This document shows positions 1-8,085 of a DNA stretch of 64,000 bases, in pieces; positions within the stretch are counted from its first letter, which is position 1, and every line of letters starts with the position of its first letter. The position numbers and the translations under genes are program-made. The DNA is from Pseudoxanthomonas sp. 3HH-4 (GTDB lineage: Bacteria > Pseudomonadota > Gammaproteobacteria > Xanthomonadales > Xanthomonadaceae), in NCBI RefSeq assembly GCF_006716465.1, contig NZ_VFPB01000007.1, positions 1 through 64,000 of the forward strand, written 5' to 3'. Under the pieces are notes generated by a model, which was not told the origin of the DNA, made no database searches, and was given only the letters and a program-made list of their open reading frames with translations.

Positions 1-63
1 ACGCCGTCAGCGTACGCAAAACAGCTTGCTGCCAAAGCCGATATCATCAATCCCGGACTCTAG
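1..63 (+). CDS. C-terminal end of an unidentified gene (partial)
   Basis: Frame 1 is open from the first base and ends at TAG 61-63, giving about 20 residues ending AAKADIINPGL. The composition looks protein-like (alanine-rich, then hydrophobic), but the fragment is too short to assign a family. It reads in the same direction as the next two genes, so it could be the last gene of the same accessory cluster. The next gene may start about 55 bases downstream. The other plus frames are also open here, so the frame choice is only a preference. Confidence 0.3.
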   Translation, partial: TPSAYAKQLAAKADIINPGL

Positions 64-117
64 ATCCAACCGCTACTGAAAGCGGGGGGACGTCGCTGGG
101 ACCCGACAGGGCGGGCG

Positions 118-1008
118 TTGGCACCAAACATAGAGCCGGCAGCAGAGAAAATGCGCGCTTGGCTCAGGCGCGAAACTCAAGGAATGTGGGGGTCACACAC
201 TTACGCTTCCCCGTTCCTAGAGAAACAGCGAAACCCATATGCGGGAAGCCTTGAGACCTTGGGAGCATCGATCGCCCAGATCGTTGACGATGCATTTAAT
301 TTCATCGAGGCAGCCGATGAGATCCATCCCATCGAGGGAGAGATCCGACGTATTCGCCTTGAGACTGAACTGGTTCTCCATACCGCGCGATTCTGCGAGG
401 CGGCAATCAAGCAGATGCTGCACTGCACGTCCTTCTCGCGGGCAAAGTACAAGAATGCGGCGCTGGGCGAACTCCTCGCTCAAGACTGCCATGCATGCCG
501 CAAAGCCGGAGCGCCCAACCACCAGTTCTCGCTTATGGGCTCACTGGCCCACCAGTACTATCAGTGCTTAGACTTCGAGCAGTGCGGCTTTGACCACCTA
601 GTCCTGACGAACAAGAGGCGAAACGTGGAGGCGGCACACTCAGATGCACAGCGTCTGCGGGACTGTACGGTTCGAGAGTCCAGACAGGCCCTAAAGACAA
701 CTCTTGATGAGGTGGCGAATGCATTCACACACCTTCTCGGCCACATAGCGGGCGTGGAGACCGCTTTGATTCGAGAGATCGAGATACGCATTGAGCACTA
801 CCCCAACATGCCACCTCGAGAGGCATTCCGTGGGCTACTCACGAAGACGTCCTTGAACTACGACGAAAAAGACGTCTACCAGGGTCCAGGCTACCTTGAG
901 AGGCAGATCCACGAGCGTCGCGCTCGACGAGCCAAACAAAGTGGCCTACCCACCGACGCTCAAACGTCGACGCCTCCTTCCGATCAATCTCCCGCAGTCC
1001 AAGACTGA
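118..1008 (+). CDS. Hypothetical protein, accessory region
   Basis: A 296-residue soluble protein that I do not recognise. It is rich in charged helical stretches, for example EIHPIEGEIRRIRLETELVL and the basic RQIHERRARRAKQ near the C-terminus, and has several cysteines around residues 120-165 (QDCHACRKAG, DFEQCGFDH) that are not in an obvious metal-binding pattern. There is no signal peptide or membrane segment. The start is uncertain: TTG 118 is preceded by a weak GGCGGG, and ATG 151 (MRAWLRRETQG) is an equally good alternative. The stop is ten bases before the next gene, so the two are probably co-transcribed. The base composition is visibly less GC-rich than the rest of the window, and codon choice is less G/C-biased at third positions, which suggests horizontal acquisition. 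Confidence 0.6.
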   Translation: MAPNIEPAAEKMRAWLRRETQGMWGSHTYASPFLEKQRNPYAGSLETLGASIAQIVDDAFNFIEAADEIHPIEGEIRRIRLETELVLHTARFCEAAIKQMLHCTSFSRAKYKNAALGELLAQDCHACRKAGAPNHQFSLMGSLAHQYYQCLDFEQCGFDHLVLTNKRRNVEAAHSDAQRLRDCTVRESRQALKTTLDEVANAFTHLLGHIAGVETALIREIEIRIEHYPNMPPREAFRGLLTKTSLNYDEKDVYQGPGYLERQIHERRARRAKQSGLPTDAQTSTPPSDQSPAVQD

Positions 1009-1017
1009 GCTACATAC

Positions 1018-1689
1018 ATGCAAGAAGAGACCGCAGTCGCCCTGCACTACCTAACTTGGCCAGCCGTCGGCGAGATCATTCGAACTGTTGGCGTCGTCGT
1101 GACCGCAGTGGTCGCGATTTGGGCCTTAAGGAACTGGAGCCGTCAGGACGGAGCCAAGAGGGAGGCAGAGTTCTTGGACCTGATAGTGGACGCGACTCAT
1201 GAACTGCTTGCGCAGCTTCCAGGTCCTCTCACCTTGCTAGACATGATCCACATTGGATTCATGAGCCGCGCCAACGATCCAGAGGACCCGGCCGAGCTTA
1301 TGCGCGGGGCAACGATCTACATCCAGCAGCACGGTCTAGAGCAGCACAAACTGCTCTTAGAACGCCTCGAACCTGTGCGACCCCTCCGCGCAAAGCTGAA
1401 AGCCCTGACAGCCAAGGGACAGATGTTCCAGTTTCCGAACTATCAGAACCAGTGCATAGCGGCCATTGAGTCGATTACCAGGCAGGTAGATCGTCTTGAG
1501 CACTTTGGAGTGGTTGTGTCTTCCGCAAACTGGAACTGGGATCACCCTGAAGTCCATAGGGCAGTACAGGTTGCCCTAGAGACGACCCCCTCTGACACTC
1601 GTCCCAAGTTGAACGCCGGCAACGTGCAGATCCTCGACTTCGCACGAGACGCGTATGGAAGACTGTACGGAAGGCGTTGGACAACGTAA
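1018..1689 (+). CDS. Hypothetical membrane-anchored protein
   Basis: A 223-residue protein with one N-terminal membrane segment at about residues 14-36 (VGEIIRTVGVVVTAVVAIWALRNW), followed by a charged cytoplasmic-type domain of mainly helices. This one-helix-plus-coil architecture is common in accessory and phage-island genes; I do not recognise a named family. ATG 1018 is nine bases after the stop of the preceding gene, so the two probably form an operon. It shares that gene's lower GC content. No enzymatic motif is visible. Confidence 0.6.
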   Translation: MQEETAVALHYLTWPAVGEIIRTVGVVVTAVVAIWALRNWSRQDGAKREAEFLDLIVDATHELLAQLPGPLTLLDMIHIGFMSRANDPEDPAELMRGATIYIQQHGLEQHKLLLERLEPVRPLRAKLKALTAKGQMFQFPNYQNQCIAAIESITRQVDRLEHFGVVVSSANWNWDHPEVHRAVQVALETTPSDTRPKLNAGNVQILDFARDAYGRLYGRRWTT

Positions 1690-1870
1690 CGCATCACGCG
1701 TTTATAGCAACTCAGACGTCCACGGCAACCGAGAAGAACCACGGTGGCGATAGTTATAGCGTGCCATCGGCAGCAACCCGCGCGATCTCCGGGATCATTT
1801 TGCCTGACGCCTGCCTGACATGGCAGCAGCACGAACAAAGGGGCACTTGCCACCAAATGGCCCGTGCAAC

Positions 1871-1898
1871 AAAAAGGGCTCCCGCCAGGGAGCCCTTT
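1871..1898 (-). terminator. Intrinsic terminator downstream of nrdJb
   Basis: The 11-bp stem AAAGGGCTCCC (1873-1883) pairs with 1888-1898 around a four-base loop. On the minus strand the stem is followed by a run of five T (complement of 1871-1875), so it terminates transcription coming from nrdJb, whose stop lies about 105 bases upstream. On the plus strand only TTTGT follows, so activity for the accessory genes would be weaker. Confidence 0.8.
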
Positions 1899-1925
1899 GT
1901 AGTCTTGATCACTAGACGGTAGGCC

Positions 1926-1968
1926 ACTAGCAGCTTATGCCTATCCAACTAGCAGCTTATGCCTATCC
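1926..1968. repeat. Two tandem 21-base copies
   Basis: ACTAGCAGCTTATGCCTATCC occurs perfectly at 1926-1946 and again at 1948-1968, a period of 22 bases. The unit is AT-richer than its surroundings and lies at the boundary between the accessory genes and the nrdJb transcript. It could be a replication slip or the scar of an integration or excision event. Confidence 0.7.
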
Positions 1969-2002
1969 GCACAGAAAGCGCTCTACTTAGCGCCAGAATT
2001 TC

Positions 2003-2803
2003 TCAGCCGCACTTCGAATAACCACAGTTCAAACACGTAGCACACCCGTCCATGATGACGAGCGCCTTGGTGCTGCACTTGTGGCAAAGAGTCGCAGAGG
2101 GCGGGAAGCTGGCGCCATCGCCAGTCACGGCGATGTCCTCGGCGGCGCCCTGCGCGGGCGCGGCCGGTGCAACGGTCACAGTTTCAACTACGTCAGAGTT
2201 TTTTTTTGCGCGGTCTTCGTACTGCTTGCGCTTCTCGGCCAGGATGGCGCGCTGGTGCGCGCTCATTTCCGGGTCGTGGATCAGGCCGATCGACTTCATG
2301 TGCTCTTCCACGATGGCGCCCAGCTCGGCCACCAGCGACGGCATGTACACGCCACCGGCCTTGAAGTAACCGCCGCGCGGATCGAACACGGCCTTCATCT
2401 CGTCCACCAGGAACGTCACGTCGCCGCCCTTGCGGAACACCGCCGACATGATGCGCGTCAGCGCCACGATCCACTGGAAATGCTCCATGGACTTGCTGTT
2501 GACGAAGATCTCGAACGGACGGCGCAGCTCATGCTCCGTGCCCGCGTTCAACACGATGTCGTTGATGGTCACGTACATGGCGTGCTCCACCAGCGGCGAC
2601 TTGATCTTGTAGGTGCTGCCGATGAGGACTTCCGGGCGCTCGATGCGCTCGTGCATCTGGATGATGTTGTCCTGCGGCACTTCCTTTTCCACCGTCTCGC
2701 GCGCCACCGACGCCGTGGGAATCAGCGCAGCGGCTTCGCGCGCCTTGTCTTCCGGGGTGAGCACGCTGTAGCCCTTGATTTTCTTGTCGATCTTGACGGC
2801 CAT
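2003..2803 (-). CDS. nrdJb: Class II ribonucleotide reductase, small part NrdJb (TSCPD domain)
   Basis: This 266-residue protein corresponds to the C-terminal part of one-piece class II (adenosylcobalamin-dependent) ribonucleotide reductases. It has an N-terminal region (MAVKIDKKIKGYSVL), a TSCPD-type domain at about residues 60-190, and a cysteine-rich tail with CHKC, CATC and CNCGYSKCG near the end. In the split enzyme known from Pseudomonas aeruginosa, NrdJa carries the active site and NrdJb is needed for full activity. The tail cysteines are the likely zinc-binding or thiol-shuttle residues (inference), since the NrdJa C-terminus has none. The gene lies downstream of nrdJa on the same strand with an H1-like gene between. 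It starts at ATG 2803 with ATTCTCCC upstream (complement GGGAGAAT), a good ribosome site. Confidence 0.9.
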   Translation of the reverse strand: MAVKIDKKIKGYSVLTPEDKAREAAALIPTASVARETVEKEVPQDNIIQMHERIERPEVLIGSTYKIKSPLVEHAMYVTINDIVLNAGTEHELRRPFEIFVNSKSMEHFQWIVALTRIMSAVFRKGGDVTFLVDEMKAVFDPRGGYFKAGGVYMPSLVAELGAIVEEHMKSIGLIHDPEMSAHQRAILAEKRKQYEDRAKKNSDVVETVTVAPAAPAQGAAEDIAVTGDGASFPPSATLCHKCSTKALVIMDGCATCLNCGYSKCG

Positions 2804-2883
2804 GACGGGAGAATCCTGTTCGTGTTCTGAAAGTTGTCATCGATGGGCGGGGCCTGGCCTTCCGGGCCGGCGACCGCCCCAAC

Positions 2884-2905
2884 CCTCCCCCGGACCCGGG
2901 GGAGG
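2884..2905 (-). terminator. GC-rich hairpin between the histone-like gene and nrdJb
   Basis: CCTCCCCC (2884-2891) pairs with GGGGGAGG (2898-2905) in the 118-base gap. There is no T-run, so it may only pause transcription or protect an mRNA end rather than terminate. It lies after the stop of the histone-like gene and before the start of nrdJb, so it could lower nrdJb expression relative to the upstream genes. Confidence 0.4.
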
Positions 2906-2921
2906 AGGGGTGCATCAGGTC

Positions 2922-3512
2922 TTACTTACGGGCCGCTTTTTTTGCTGCTTTCTTGGCGGCTTTCTTCGGGGCTGCCTTGCGCACGGCCTTCTTGGCCGCT
3001 TTCTTCGGAGCGGCTTTCTTCGCCGCCTTCTTCACGGGCGCCTTGCGGGCGACCTTCTTCACTGCTTTCTTGGCGGCCTTCTTTACCGGCGCCTTCTTGG
3101 CGGCGGCCTTCTTGGCGACCTTCTTCACGGCCTTCTTGGCAGCCGTCTTCTTGGTGGCTTTCTTCGCTGCCTTCTTCGCCGTCTTCTTGGCGGCCTTCTT
3201 GCCGGTCACCTTCTTCTGCAGGCTGGCGGCTTCGGCCTTGGCGGCGGAACTGGCGGCGGCCAGCTTCTTCTTCGCCTTGGCGACGGTCTTCTTCACCGCC
3301 TTGGTGGCCTTGTCGGTGCGCTTGGCCACGGCCTTCTTCGCCTTGGCGATGTCGGCACTGACCGTCTTGCGCGCCTTCTTGGCCGCCTTCTTGGCCTTGG
3401 CGACCGTTTCGCTGGCGGTGGTGGCCACCGCTTCGCCGATGCCTGCCACTGTTTCCTTCACGCTTTCGGCCGCGCCGGAAAGCGTCGCCGTGACACCATT
3501 ACCGTTGCTCAT
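2922..3512 (-). CDS. Histone H1-like lysine/alanine-rich nucleoid protein
   Basis: A 196-residue protein. After an N-terminal segment of about 30 residues (MSNGNGVTATLSGAAESVKE), it consists almost entirely of Lys/Ala/Thr/Val repeats such as AAKKA, KKAVKK and KKTAKK. This matches the eukaryotic H1 tail-like bacterial proteins (HctB/AlgP type) that bind DNA non-specifically through charge. ATG 3512 is chosen because AAGGAGGGCAAC precedes it at ideal spacing; an upstream in-frame extension to 3614 lacks a ribosome site and is not protein-like. The gene sits between the two halves of the split ribonucleotide reductase on the same strand, so the three may share a transcript. The repetitive codons make its length prone to variation. 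Confidence 0.85.
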   Translation of the reverse strand: MSNGNGVTATLSGAAESVKETVAGIGEAVATTASETVAKAKKAAKKARKTVSADIAKAKKAVAKRTDKATKAVKKTVAKAKKKLAAASSAAKAEAASLQKKVTGKKAAKKTAKKAAKKATKKTAAKKAVKKVAKKAAAKKAPVKKAAKKAVKKVARKAPVKKAAKKAAPKKAAKKAVRKAAPKKAAKKAAKKAARK

Positions 3513-3615
3513 GTTGCCCTCCTTGTGGGCGAGGTTCGTGACGCTGCCGATGCTATACCCGATTGCGCGGGGTGAAACGGTGAAGCCGATGAATCGGAGC
3601 CTGCCGTGATGCACC

Positions 3616-3815
3616 CCTTCCCCCGCGTGCGGGGGAAGGTTGGGATGGGGGCGCGTTTAGCAATGAGCAGAAGCAACTCGCTGCGCTCGCACCCCTCTCC
3701 CGCCCCTTCGGGGCACCCTCTCCCGCAAGGGGAGAGGGATTCAACGCTTGTCCTTCTCCCGACAAGCGGGAAGAGGGGTTCAATCTTTTCCTTCTCCCCG
3801 CAGGCGGGGAGAGGG
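3616..3815. repeat. Cluster of GC-rich palindromes in a 311-base gap
   Basis: The gap between the histone-like gene and nrdJa (3513-3823) holds at least three perfect or near-perfect hairpins. One has arms 3616-3626 and 3629-3639 (CCTTCCCCCGC arms), one has arms 3716-3724 and 3730-3738 (CCCTCTCCC arms), and a third CTCCCCGC/GCGGGGAG pair lies near 3795-3812. They resemble the CCCTCTCCC-type intergenic repeats seen again at 10704-10747 and 11429-11472. They may act as transcript terminators or stabilisers for nrdJa, but there is no T-run. Confidence 0.6.
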
Positions 3816-3823
3816 ATAAAGCA

Positions 3824-5974
3824 TCAGAACTTGCCGTAATACCCTTCCTTCAACGCATCGAACAGGTTGGCGGCGGTGTGCATTTCGCCGTCGTATTCGA
3901 TCTGCTCGTTGCCCTTCACCTCGATGACGTTGCCGTCTTCCAGCTCGAAGCGGTAGGTGGTGTTCTCCAGGTCGGCTTCCTTCACCAGCACGCCCTGGAA
4001 GGCTGCGGGGTTGAAGCGGAACGTGGTGCAGCCCTTCAGGCCCTGCTGGTGGGCGTAGCGGTAGATGTCCTTGAACTGCTCGTACGGGTAGTCCGTGGGC
4101 ACGTTGGCGGTCTTGGAGATGGAGCTGTCCACCCACTTCTGCGCGGCAGCCTGCACGTCCACGTGCTCCTTCGGGCTGATGTCGTCGGCGGCGATGAAGT
4201 ACTCCGGCAGCTTCGCATCGGCGTCGTCCGAGAACGGCATGGCCTTCGGGTTGACCAGTTCGCGGTAGGCCAGCAGCTCGTACGACCAGACGTCGACCTT
4301 TTCCTTCGACTTCTTGCCTTCGCGGATCACGTTGCGGCTGTAGTGGTGCGCGAACGAGGGCTCGATGCCGTTGCTGGCGTTGTTGGCCAGCGACAGGCTG
4401 ATGGTGCCGGTGGGGGCGATGGAGCTGTGGTGGGTGAAGCGGCTGCCCACTTCGGCCAGTTCGTCCACCAGGTCGGGGGCGACGCTGGCCACGCGCTGCA
4501 TGTAGCGGCTGTACTTGGCGTGCAGCACCTTGCCGGGGATCTCCTGGCCGACCTTCCAGCCGTCCTTCGCCATTTCCGGGCGCTGGCGCAGCATGGCGGC
4601 GGTGACAGTGAACAGCTCGTCCATGATCGGGGCGGCGCCCTTCTCCTTCGCCAGGGCCAGGCCCATTTCCCAGCCGGCCACGGCCATCTCGCGGGCGATG
4701 GCTTCGGTGAATTCGCAGGATTCCGGGCTGCCGTACTTGTGCTTGAGCATGGTCAGCGTGCTGCCCAGGCCCAGGAAGCCCATGCCGTGGCGGCGCTTGC
4801 GCAGGATCTCGGCGCGCTGCTGTTCCAGCGGCAGGCCGTTCACTTCGACCACGTTGTCGAGCATGCGGGTGAACACGCGCACGACTTCCTTGTATTCCTC
4901 CCAGTCGAAGCTGGCCTGGTCGGTGAACGGGTTGCGCACGAAGGTGGTCAGGTTGACCGAGCCCAGCAGGCAGGCGCCGTAGGGCGGCAGGGGCTGCTCG
5001 CCGCACGGGTTGGTGGCGCGGATGGTCTCGCACCACCAGTTGTTGTTCATCTCGTTGACGCGGTCGATCAGGATGAAACCCGGCTCGGCGTAGTCGTACG
5101 TGGACACCATGATCATGTCCCACAGGTGCCGCGCGCGGATGTGGCCGTAGATCTTGCAGGCCACCAGGCCGTCGTCGCGGACGATGTAGTTCTTGTGGGT
5201 GGGCCACTCGCGCCAGACCACCTGCGCGGCGTCCTCGACGTCGATGTCGCCCTTTTCCTTGATGTTCACCGGGAACACCAGCGGCCAGTCGGCGTCGGTG
5301 TCCACGGCTTCCATGAAGCCGTCGGTGATCAGCAGCGACAGGTTGAACTGGCGCAGGCGGCCGTCTTCGCGCTTGGCGCGGATGAAGTCCTTGACGTCCG
5401 GGTGGGAGATTTCGAACGTGCCCATCTGCGCGCCGCGGCGACCGCCGGCGGAAGACACGGTGAAGCACATCTTGTCGTAGATATCCATGAAGGACATGGG
5501 GCCGGAGGTGTACGCACCGGCGCCGGCGACGAAGGCGCCCTTGGGGCGCAGCGTGCTGAACTCGTAACCGATGCCGCAGCCGGCCTTGAGGGTCAGGCCG
5601 GCTTCGTGGACCTTGTCCAGGATGCCGTCCATCGAGTCCTCGATGGTGCCGGACACGGTGCAGTTGATGGTGCTGGTGGCCGGCTTGTGCTGCTGGGCGC
5701 CGGCGTTGGAGGTGATGCGGCCGGCGGGAATGGCCCCGCGGCGCAGCGCCCACACGAAACGCTCGTACCAGTAGGCGCGCTTTTCCGGGGTGCCTTCGGC
5801 GTCGGCCAGGGCACGGGCCACGCGCTGGTAGGTGCCATCGATGTCGGCGTCCAGGGCCTCGCCCTGCTTCGTCTTCAGCCGGTACTTCTTGTCCCAGATG
5901 TCCTGGGATGCCGGTTGCATGGGAATCAGGGCAGGCTGTTCCGTCTTGACCGCCTCGAGGCGCACCGTACTCAT
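3824..5974 (-). CDS. nrdJa: Class II (B12-dependent) ribonucleotide reductase, catalytic part NrdJa
   Basis: A 716-residue adenosylcobalamin-dependent ribonucleoside-diphosphate reductase that makes deoxyribonucleotides with or without oxygen. The class II catalytic residues are present: C105 (NCTVSGT), the thiyl-radical C324 and E326 in NPCGEQ, and C335 in GACLLGSVNL. The 11-residue spacing of the last two matches C408/C419 of the Lactobacillus leichmannii enzyme. The protein ends at KEGYYGKF without the C-terminal cysteines of one-piece enzymes; those lie in NrdJb downstream, so this is the split form. ATG 5974 is preceded by TAGGAG. A candidate NrdR box pair lies about 265-310 bases upstream. 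The long mirror-image reading frame on the plus strand is a composition artefact. Confidence 0.95.
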   Translation of the reverse strand: MSTVRLEAVKTEQPALIPMQPASQDIWDKKYRLKTKQGEALDADIDGTYQRVARALADAEGTPEKRAYWYERFVWALRRGAIPAGRITSNAGAQQHKPATSTINCTVSGTIEDSMDGILDKVHEAGLTLKAGCGIGYEFSTLRPKGAFVAGAGAYTSGPMSFMDIYDKMCFTVSSAGGRRGAQMGTFEISHPDVKDFIRAKREDGRLRQFNLSLLITDGFMEAVDTDADWPLVFPVNIKEKGDIDVEDAAQVVWREWPTHKNYIVRDDGLVACKIYGHIRARHLWDMIMVSTYDYAEPGFILIDRVNEMNNNWWCETIRATNPCGEQPLPPYGACLLGSVNLTTFVRNPFTDQASFDWEEYKEVVRVFTRMLDNVVEVNGLPLEQQRAEILRKRRHGMGFLGLGSTLTMLKHKYGSPESCEFTEAIAREMAVAGWEMGLALAKEKGAAPIMDELFTVTAAMLRQRPEMAKDGWKVGQEIPGKVLHAKYSRYMQRVASVAPDLVDELAEVGSRFTHHSSIAPTGTISLSLANNASNGIEPSFAHHYSRNVIREGKKSKEKVDVWSYELLAYRELVNPKAMPFSDDADAKLPEYFIAADDISPKEHVDVQAAAQKWVDSSISKTANVPTDYPYEQFKDIYRYAHQQGLKGCTTFRFNPAAFQGVLVKEADLENTTYRFELEDGNVIEVKGNEQIEYDGEMHTAANLFDALKEGYYGKF

Positions 5975-6516
5975 GGTTGTGTTGTTCTCCTAAAAACGAC
6001 TGGAACGTGTGTTGGCTGTGGCGGGTGGGTAGCGGGCCCACCCCCGCGATTCACTGCGGGATGTTCATGGCGGACCCGGACGACGGGGACGGCGCCGCGG
6101 GCAGCTGCACAGGATGCGCCGCCCGGGTTGCCGGATTGTGGAAGTGGGACCTGCCATCGCCATGGTGCCCACTGCTTCCCTCGCCCTCATGCGCCAATCC
6201 CCAAAGGCGCCCGATTTCCCAAGCGCAAAGCCCGAAAAAACACCAGTGCTTGGGTCCGCTTCGTGCTGGACCGCAACATCTTGTGTCCGCACGAAGCCGT
6301 CAAACTACGCCCGGGGGTGCCCCCTGTCAACCGGATTGACATGACAATTGCATGGCATCCACCCCACCGTCCGTCATCACGCGCCGGTGCCGGATCAGGA
6401 CCTGCGGAGGCCGGACTTCATTGCAGGTTTAGGGGTCCGTCAGCAGACTCATTCAGGTTGAACGGGCGCCCTTCCGGCCCCACTCCCTTCCCGACGCAAC
6501 GACCTGCCGACCGACC
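5975..6516. other. Divergent intergenic region nrdJa / degQ
   Basis: These 542 bases contain the promoters of two divergent genes. A GGGTGGG/CCCACCC hairpin (6023-6043) lies in the nrdJa leader about 50 bases before its start. A candidate NrdR box pair lies at 6240-6286. I looked for a cobalamin riboswitch on the nrdJa side and saw no B12 box. On the degQ side, GGACTT at about 6413 followed by TCCG is a poor match to a sigma-E promoter. No small gene was convincing. Confidence 0.5.
6240..6286 (-). promoter_or_regulatory. Candidate NrdR box pair upstream of nrdJa
   Basis: Two 16-base sequences, ACACCAGTGCTTGGGT (6240-6255) and CCGCAACATCTTGTGT (6271-6286), resemble the NrdR box consensus acaCwAtATaTwGtgt. 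Both keep the most conserved positions (C4, A6, T11, G13). Their centres are 31 bp apart, the spacing of tandem NrdR boxes, which allows cooperative binding on one face of the helix. NrdR is the zinc/ATP-cone repressor of ribonucleotide reductase genes. The first box is degenerate in its centre. The site is about 265 bases upstream of the nrdJa start, so a long leader is implied. Confidence 0.5.
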
Positions 6517-8001
6517 ATGAAGAATGCGCTGCGCCCGTTTCCCACCCTGCTGGCCCTGACCGCGGCCGCCGCGTTCGGCGGTTTCGCCGCCACCGGCCTG
6601 AACGATCTGCTGCAGAAGCCGGCCCAGGCCGCCCCTGCCGCCCCTGTCGCCGCTGCCGCCGTCCCGGCCGCCGCTGCCCTGCCCGCCACGGCGGACGGCC
6701 AGGCGCTGCCGTCGCTGGCGCCGATGCTCAAGCGGGTCACCCCGGCGGTGGTGAGCGTGTACAGCCGCCAGACCGTGCGGGTGGCCAGCCCGCTGGGGCC
6801 GTTCGGCGACGACCCGGTGTTCCGCCGCTTGTTCGGCATCCCCGACATGCCGCGCGAGCGCGTGGAGCGCGCACTGGGCTCGGGCGTGATCGTCGATGCC
6901 ACCCGCGGCTACGTGCTGACCAACCACCATGTGGTGGAGAACGCCGACGGCGTGTCGGTCACGCTGAGCGATGGCCGCCAGGTGGAGGCCGAGTTCATCG
7001 GTTCCGACCCGGATACCGACATCGCGTTGATCCGCATCCCCACCCAAGGGCTGACGGCGGTGCCGATGGCGAACAGCGACCAGCTGCAGGTCGGCGACTT
7101 CGTGGTGGCGATGGGCAACCCCTACGGCCTGGGCCAGACGGTGACGTCGGGCATCGTCTCGGCGGTGGGGCGCAGCGGCATCCCGGTGGCCGGCTACCAG
7201 AACTTCATCCAGACCGATGCTTCGATCAACCCCGGCAACTCGGGCGGCGCATTGGTCGACCTGCAGGGCCGGCTGGTGGGCATCAACACCGCCAGCTTCA
7301 ATCCGCGCGGCAGCATGGCGGGCAACATCGGCCTGGGCTTCGCGATCCCGATCAACATGGCGCGCGGCATCATGGACCAGCTGATCGCCAACGACGGCGT
7401 GGTGCGCCGGGGCACGTTCGGGGTGGAAGCGCAGGACGTGGACGAGCGCGTCGCCCGCGGCCTGGGCCTGGAGGCACCGCGTGGCGCGCTGCTCACGCGC
7501 GTGTATGCAGACTCGGCCGCCGCCGCCGCGGGCCTGCAGCCCGGCGATGTGGTGCTGGCCGCCAACGGCCAGCGCATCGACAACCGCGCCGCCCTGCACA
7601 ACTTCGAAGGCCTGCAGCCGGTCGGCGCGCGCGTGGCGCTGGAGGTACGCCGCGACGGCAAGCCGCTGCAACTCAACGTGGCGTTGAAGGAAGGCGTGCG
7701 CAGCGCGGAAGGCGCCACCCTCGACGCACGCCTGACCGGCGCCACGCTGAAGGAACTGGACGAATCCGCACGCCAGATACTGCGCAGCCAGGGTGCCAAC
7801 GGGGGCGTGCAGGTCAGCAACGTGGTGCGCAACAGCCGCGCCTGGAACAGCGGCCTGCGCCCGGGCGACATCATCGTGGCGGGCAGCAGTGGCGAATTCG
7901 GCGACCTGCCCAGCTTCCGCGCCAGCTTCGAACGCAAACCCGAGCAACTGGTGTTGCAGATCCTGCGTGGACGCGGCACCGGGCGCCTGCTGATGCGGTA
8001 A
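6517..8001 (+). CDS. degQ: Periplasmic serine protease, DegQ/DegP (HtrA) family
   Basis: A 494-residue Do-type protease/chaperone that degrades or refolds damaged envelope proteins. It has an N-terminal export or anchor segment (LLALTAAAAFGGFAATG) and an Ala/Pro-rich linker to about residue 65. The trypsin-like domain carries the triad H138 (TNHHVV), D168 (DTDIALI) and S242 (NPGNSGGAL). Two PDZ domains lie at about residues 290-385 and 410-490, the second marked by SGLRPGDIIVAG. The loop after VYSRQ is short, as in DegQ rather than DegP. The upstream sequence lacks a clear ribosome site; the start is chosen because the signal sequence follows at once. MucD is an alternative name for the same type of enzyme. 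Confidence 0.9.
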   Translation: MKNALRPFPTLLALTAAAAFGGFAATGLNDLLQKPAQAAPAAPVAAAAVPAAAALPATADGQALPSLAPMLKRVTPAVVSVYSRQTVRVASPLGPFGDDPVFRRLFGIPDMPRERVERALGSGVIVDATRGYVLTNHHVVENADGVSVTLSDGRQVEAEFIGSDPDTDIALIRIPTQGLTAVPMANSDQLQVGDFVVAMGNPYGLGQTVTSGIVSAVGRSGIPVAGYQNFIQTDASINPGNSGGALVDLQGRLVGINTASFNPRGSMAGNIGLGFAIPINMARGIMDQLIANDGVVRRGTFGVEAQDVDERVARGLGLEAPRGALLTRVYADSAAAAAGLQPGDVVLAANGQRIDNRAALHNFEGLQPVGARVALEVRRDGKPLQLNVALKEGVRSAEGATLDARLTGATLKELDESARQILRSQGANGGVQVSNVVRNSRAWNSGLRPGDIIVAGSSGEFGDLPSFRASFERKPEQLVLQILRGRGTGRLLMR

Positions 8002-8085
8002 CGCGCGGCGACGATGCGCGGGCATAACAGCCCGTTCACCGCCTTGCATTAGAGTGGCCCCATCCCCCGCCCACAGGAGCCAACC

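Larger units (their letters stand above)
1690..2002. other. Intergenic junction between accessory genes and core genes
   Basis: This 313-base stretch separates the two plus-strand accessory genes from the minus-strand nrdJb. It holds a hairpin terminator (1871-1898) and a 21-base sequence repeated in tandem (1926-1968), listed separately. I looked for a tRNA gene or tRNA 3' end that could act as an integration site and found no cloverleaf. Nothing else is apparent. Confidence 0.5.

Noticed and set aside
1690..2002. tRNA gene or attachment site at the edge of the accessory genes
   Set aside because: Bits like GCCACCA resemble a tRNA 3' end but no acceptor stem or T-loop is present.
6410..6440. 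Sigma-E promoter for degQ
   Set aside because: GGACTT lacks the second A of GGAACTT and the -10 is poor; too weak to list.
5975..6516. Cobalamin riboswitch in front of nrdJa
   Set aside because: A B12-dependent enzyme made it plausible, and CAATCCGG...CTGTG on the minus strand is faintly similar, but there is no B12 box (GCCACTG or AGCCAGGAGACC) and no matching core.
3878..6520. Very long plus-strand reading frame opposite nrdJa
   Set aside because: It is the antisense of a GC-rich gene with strong codon bias; the translation is His/Val/Gly/Ala-rich low complexity with no family resemblance.
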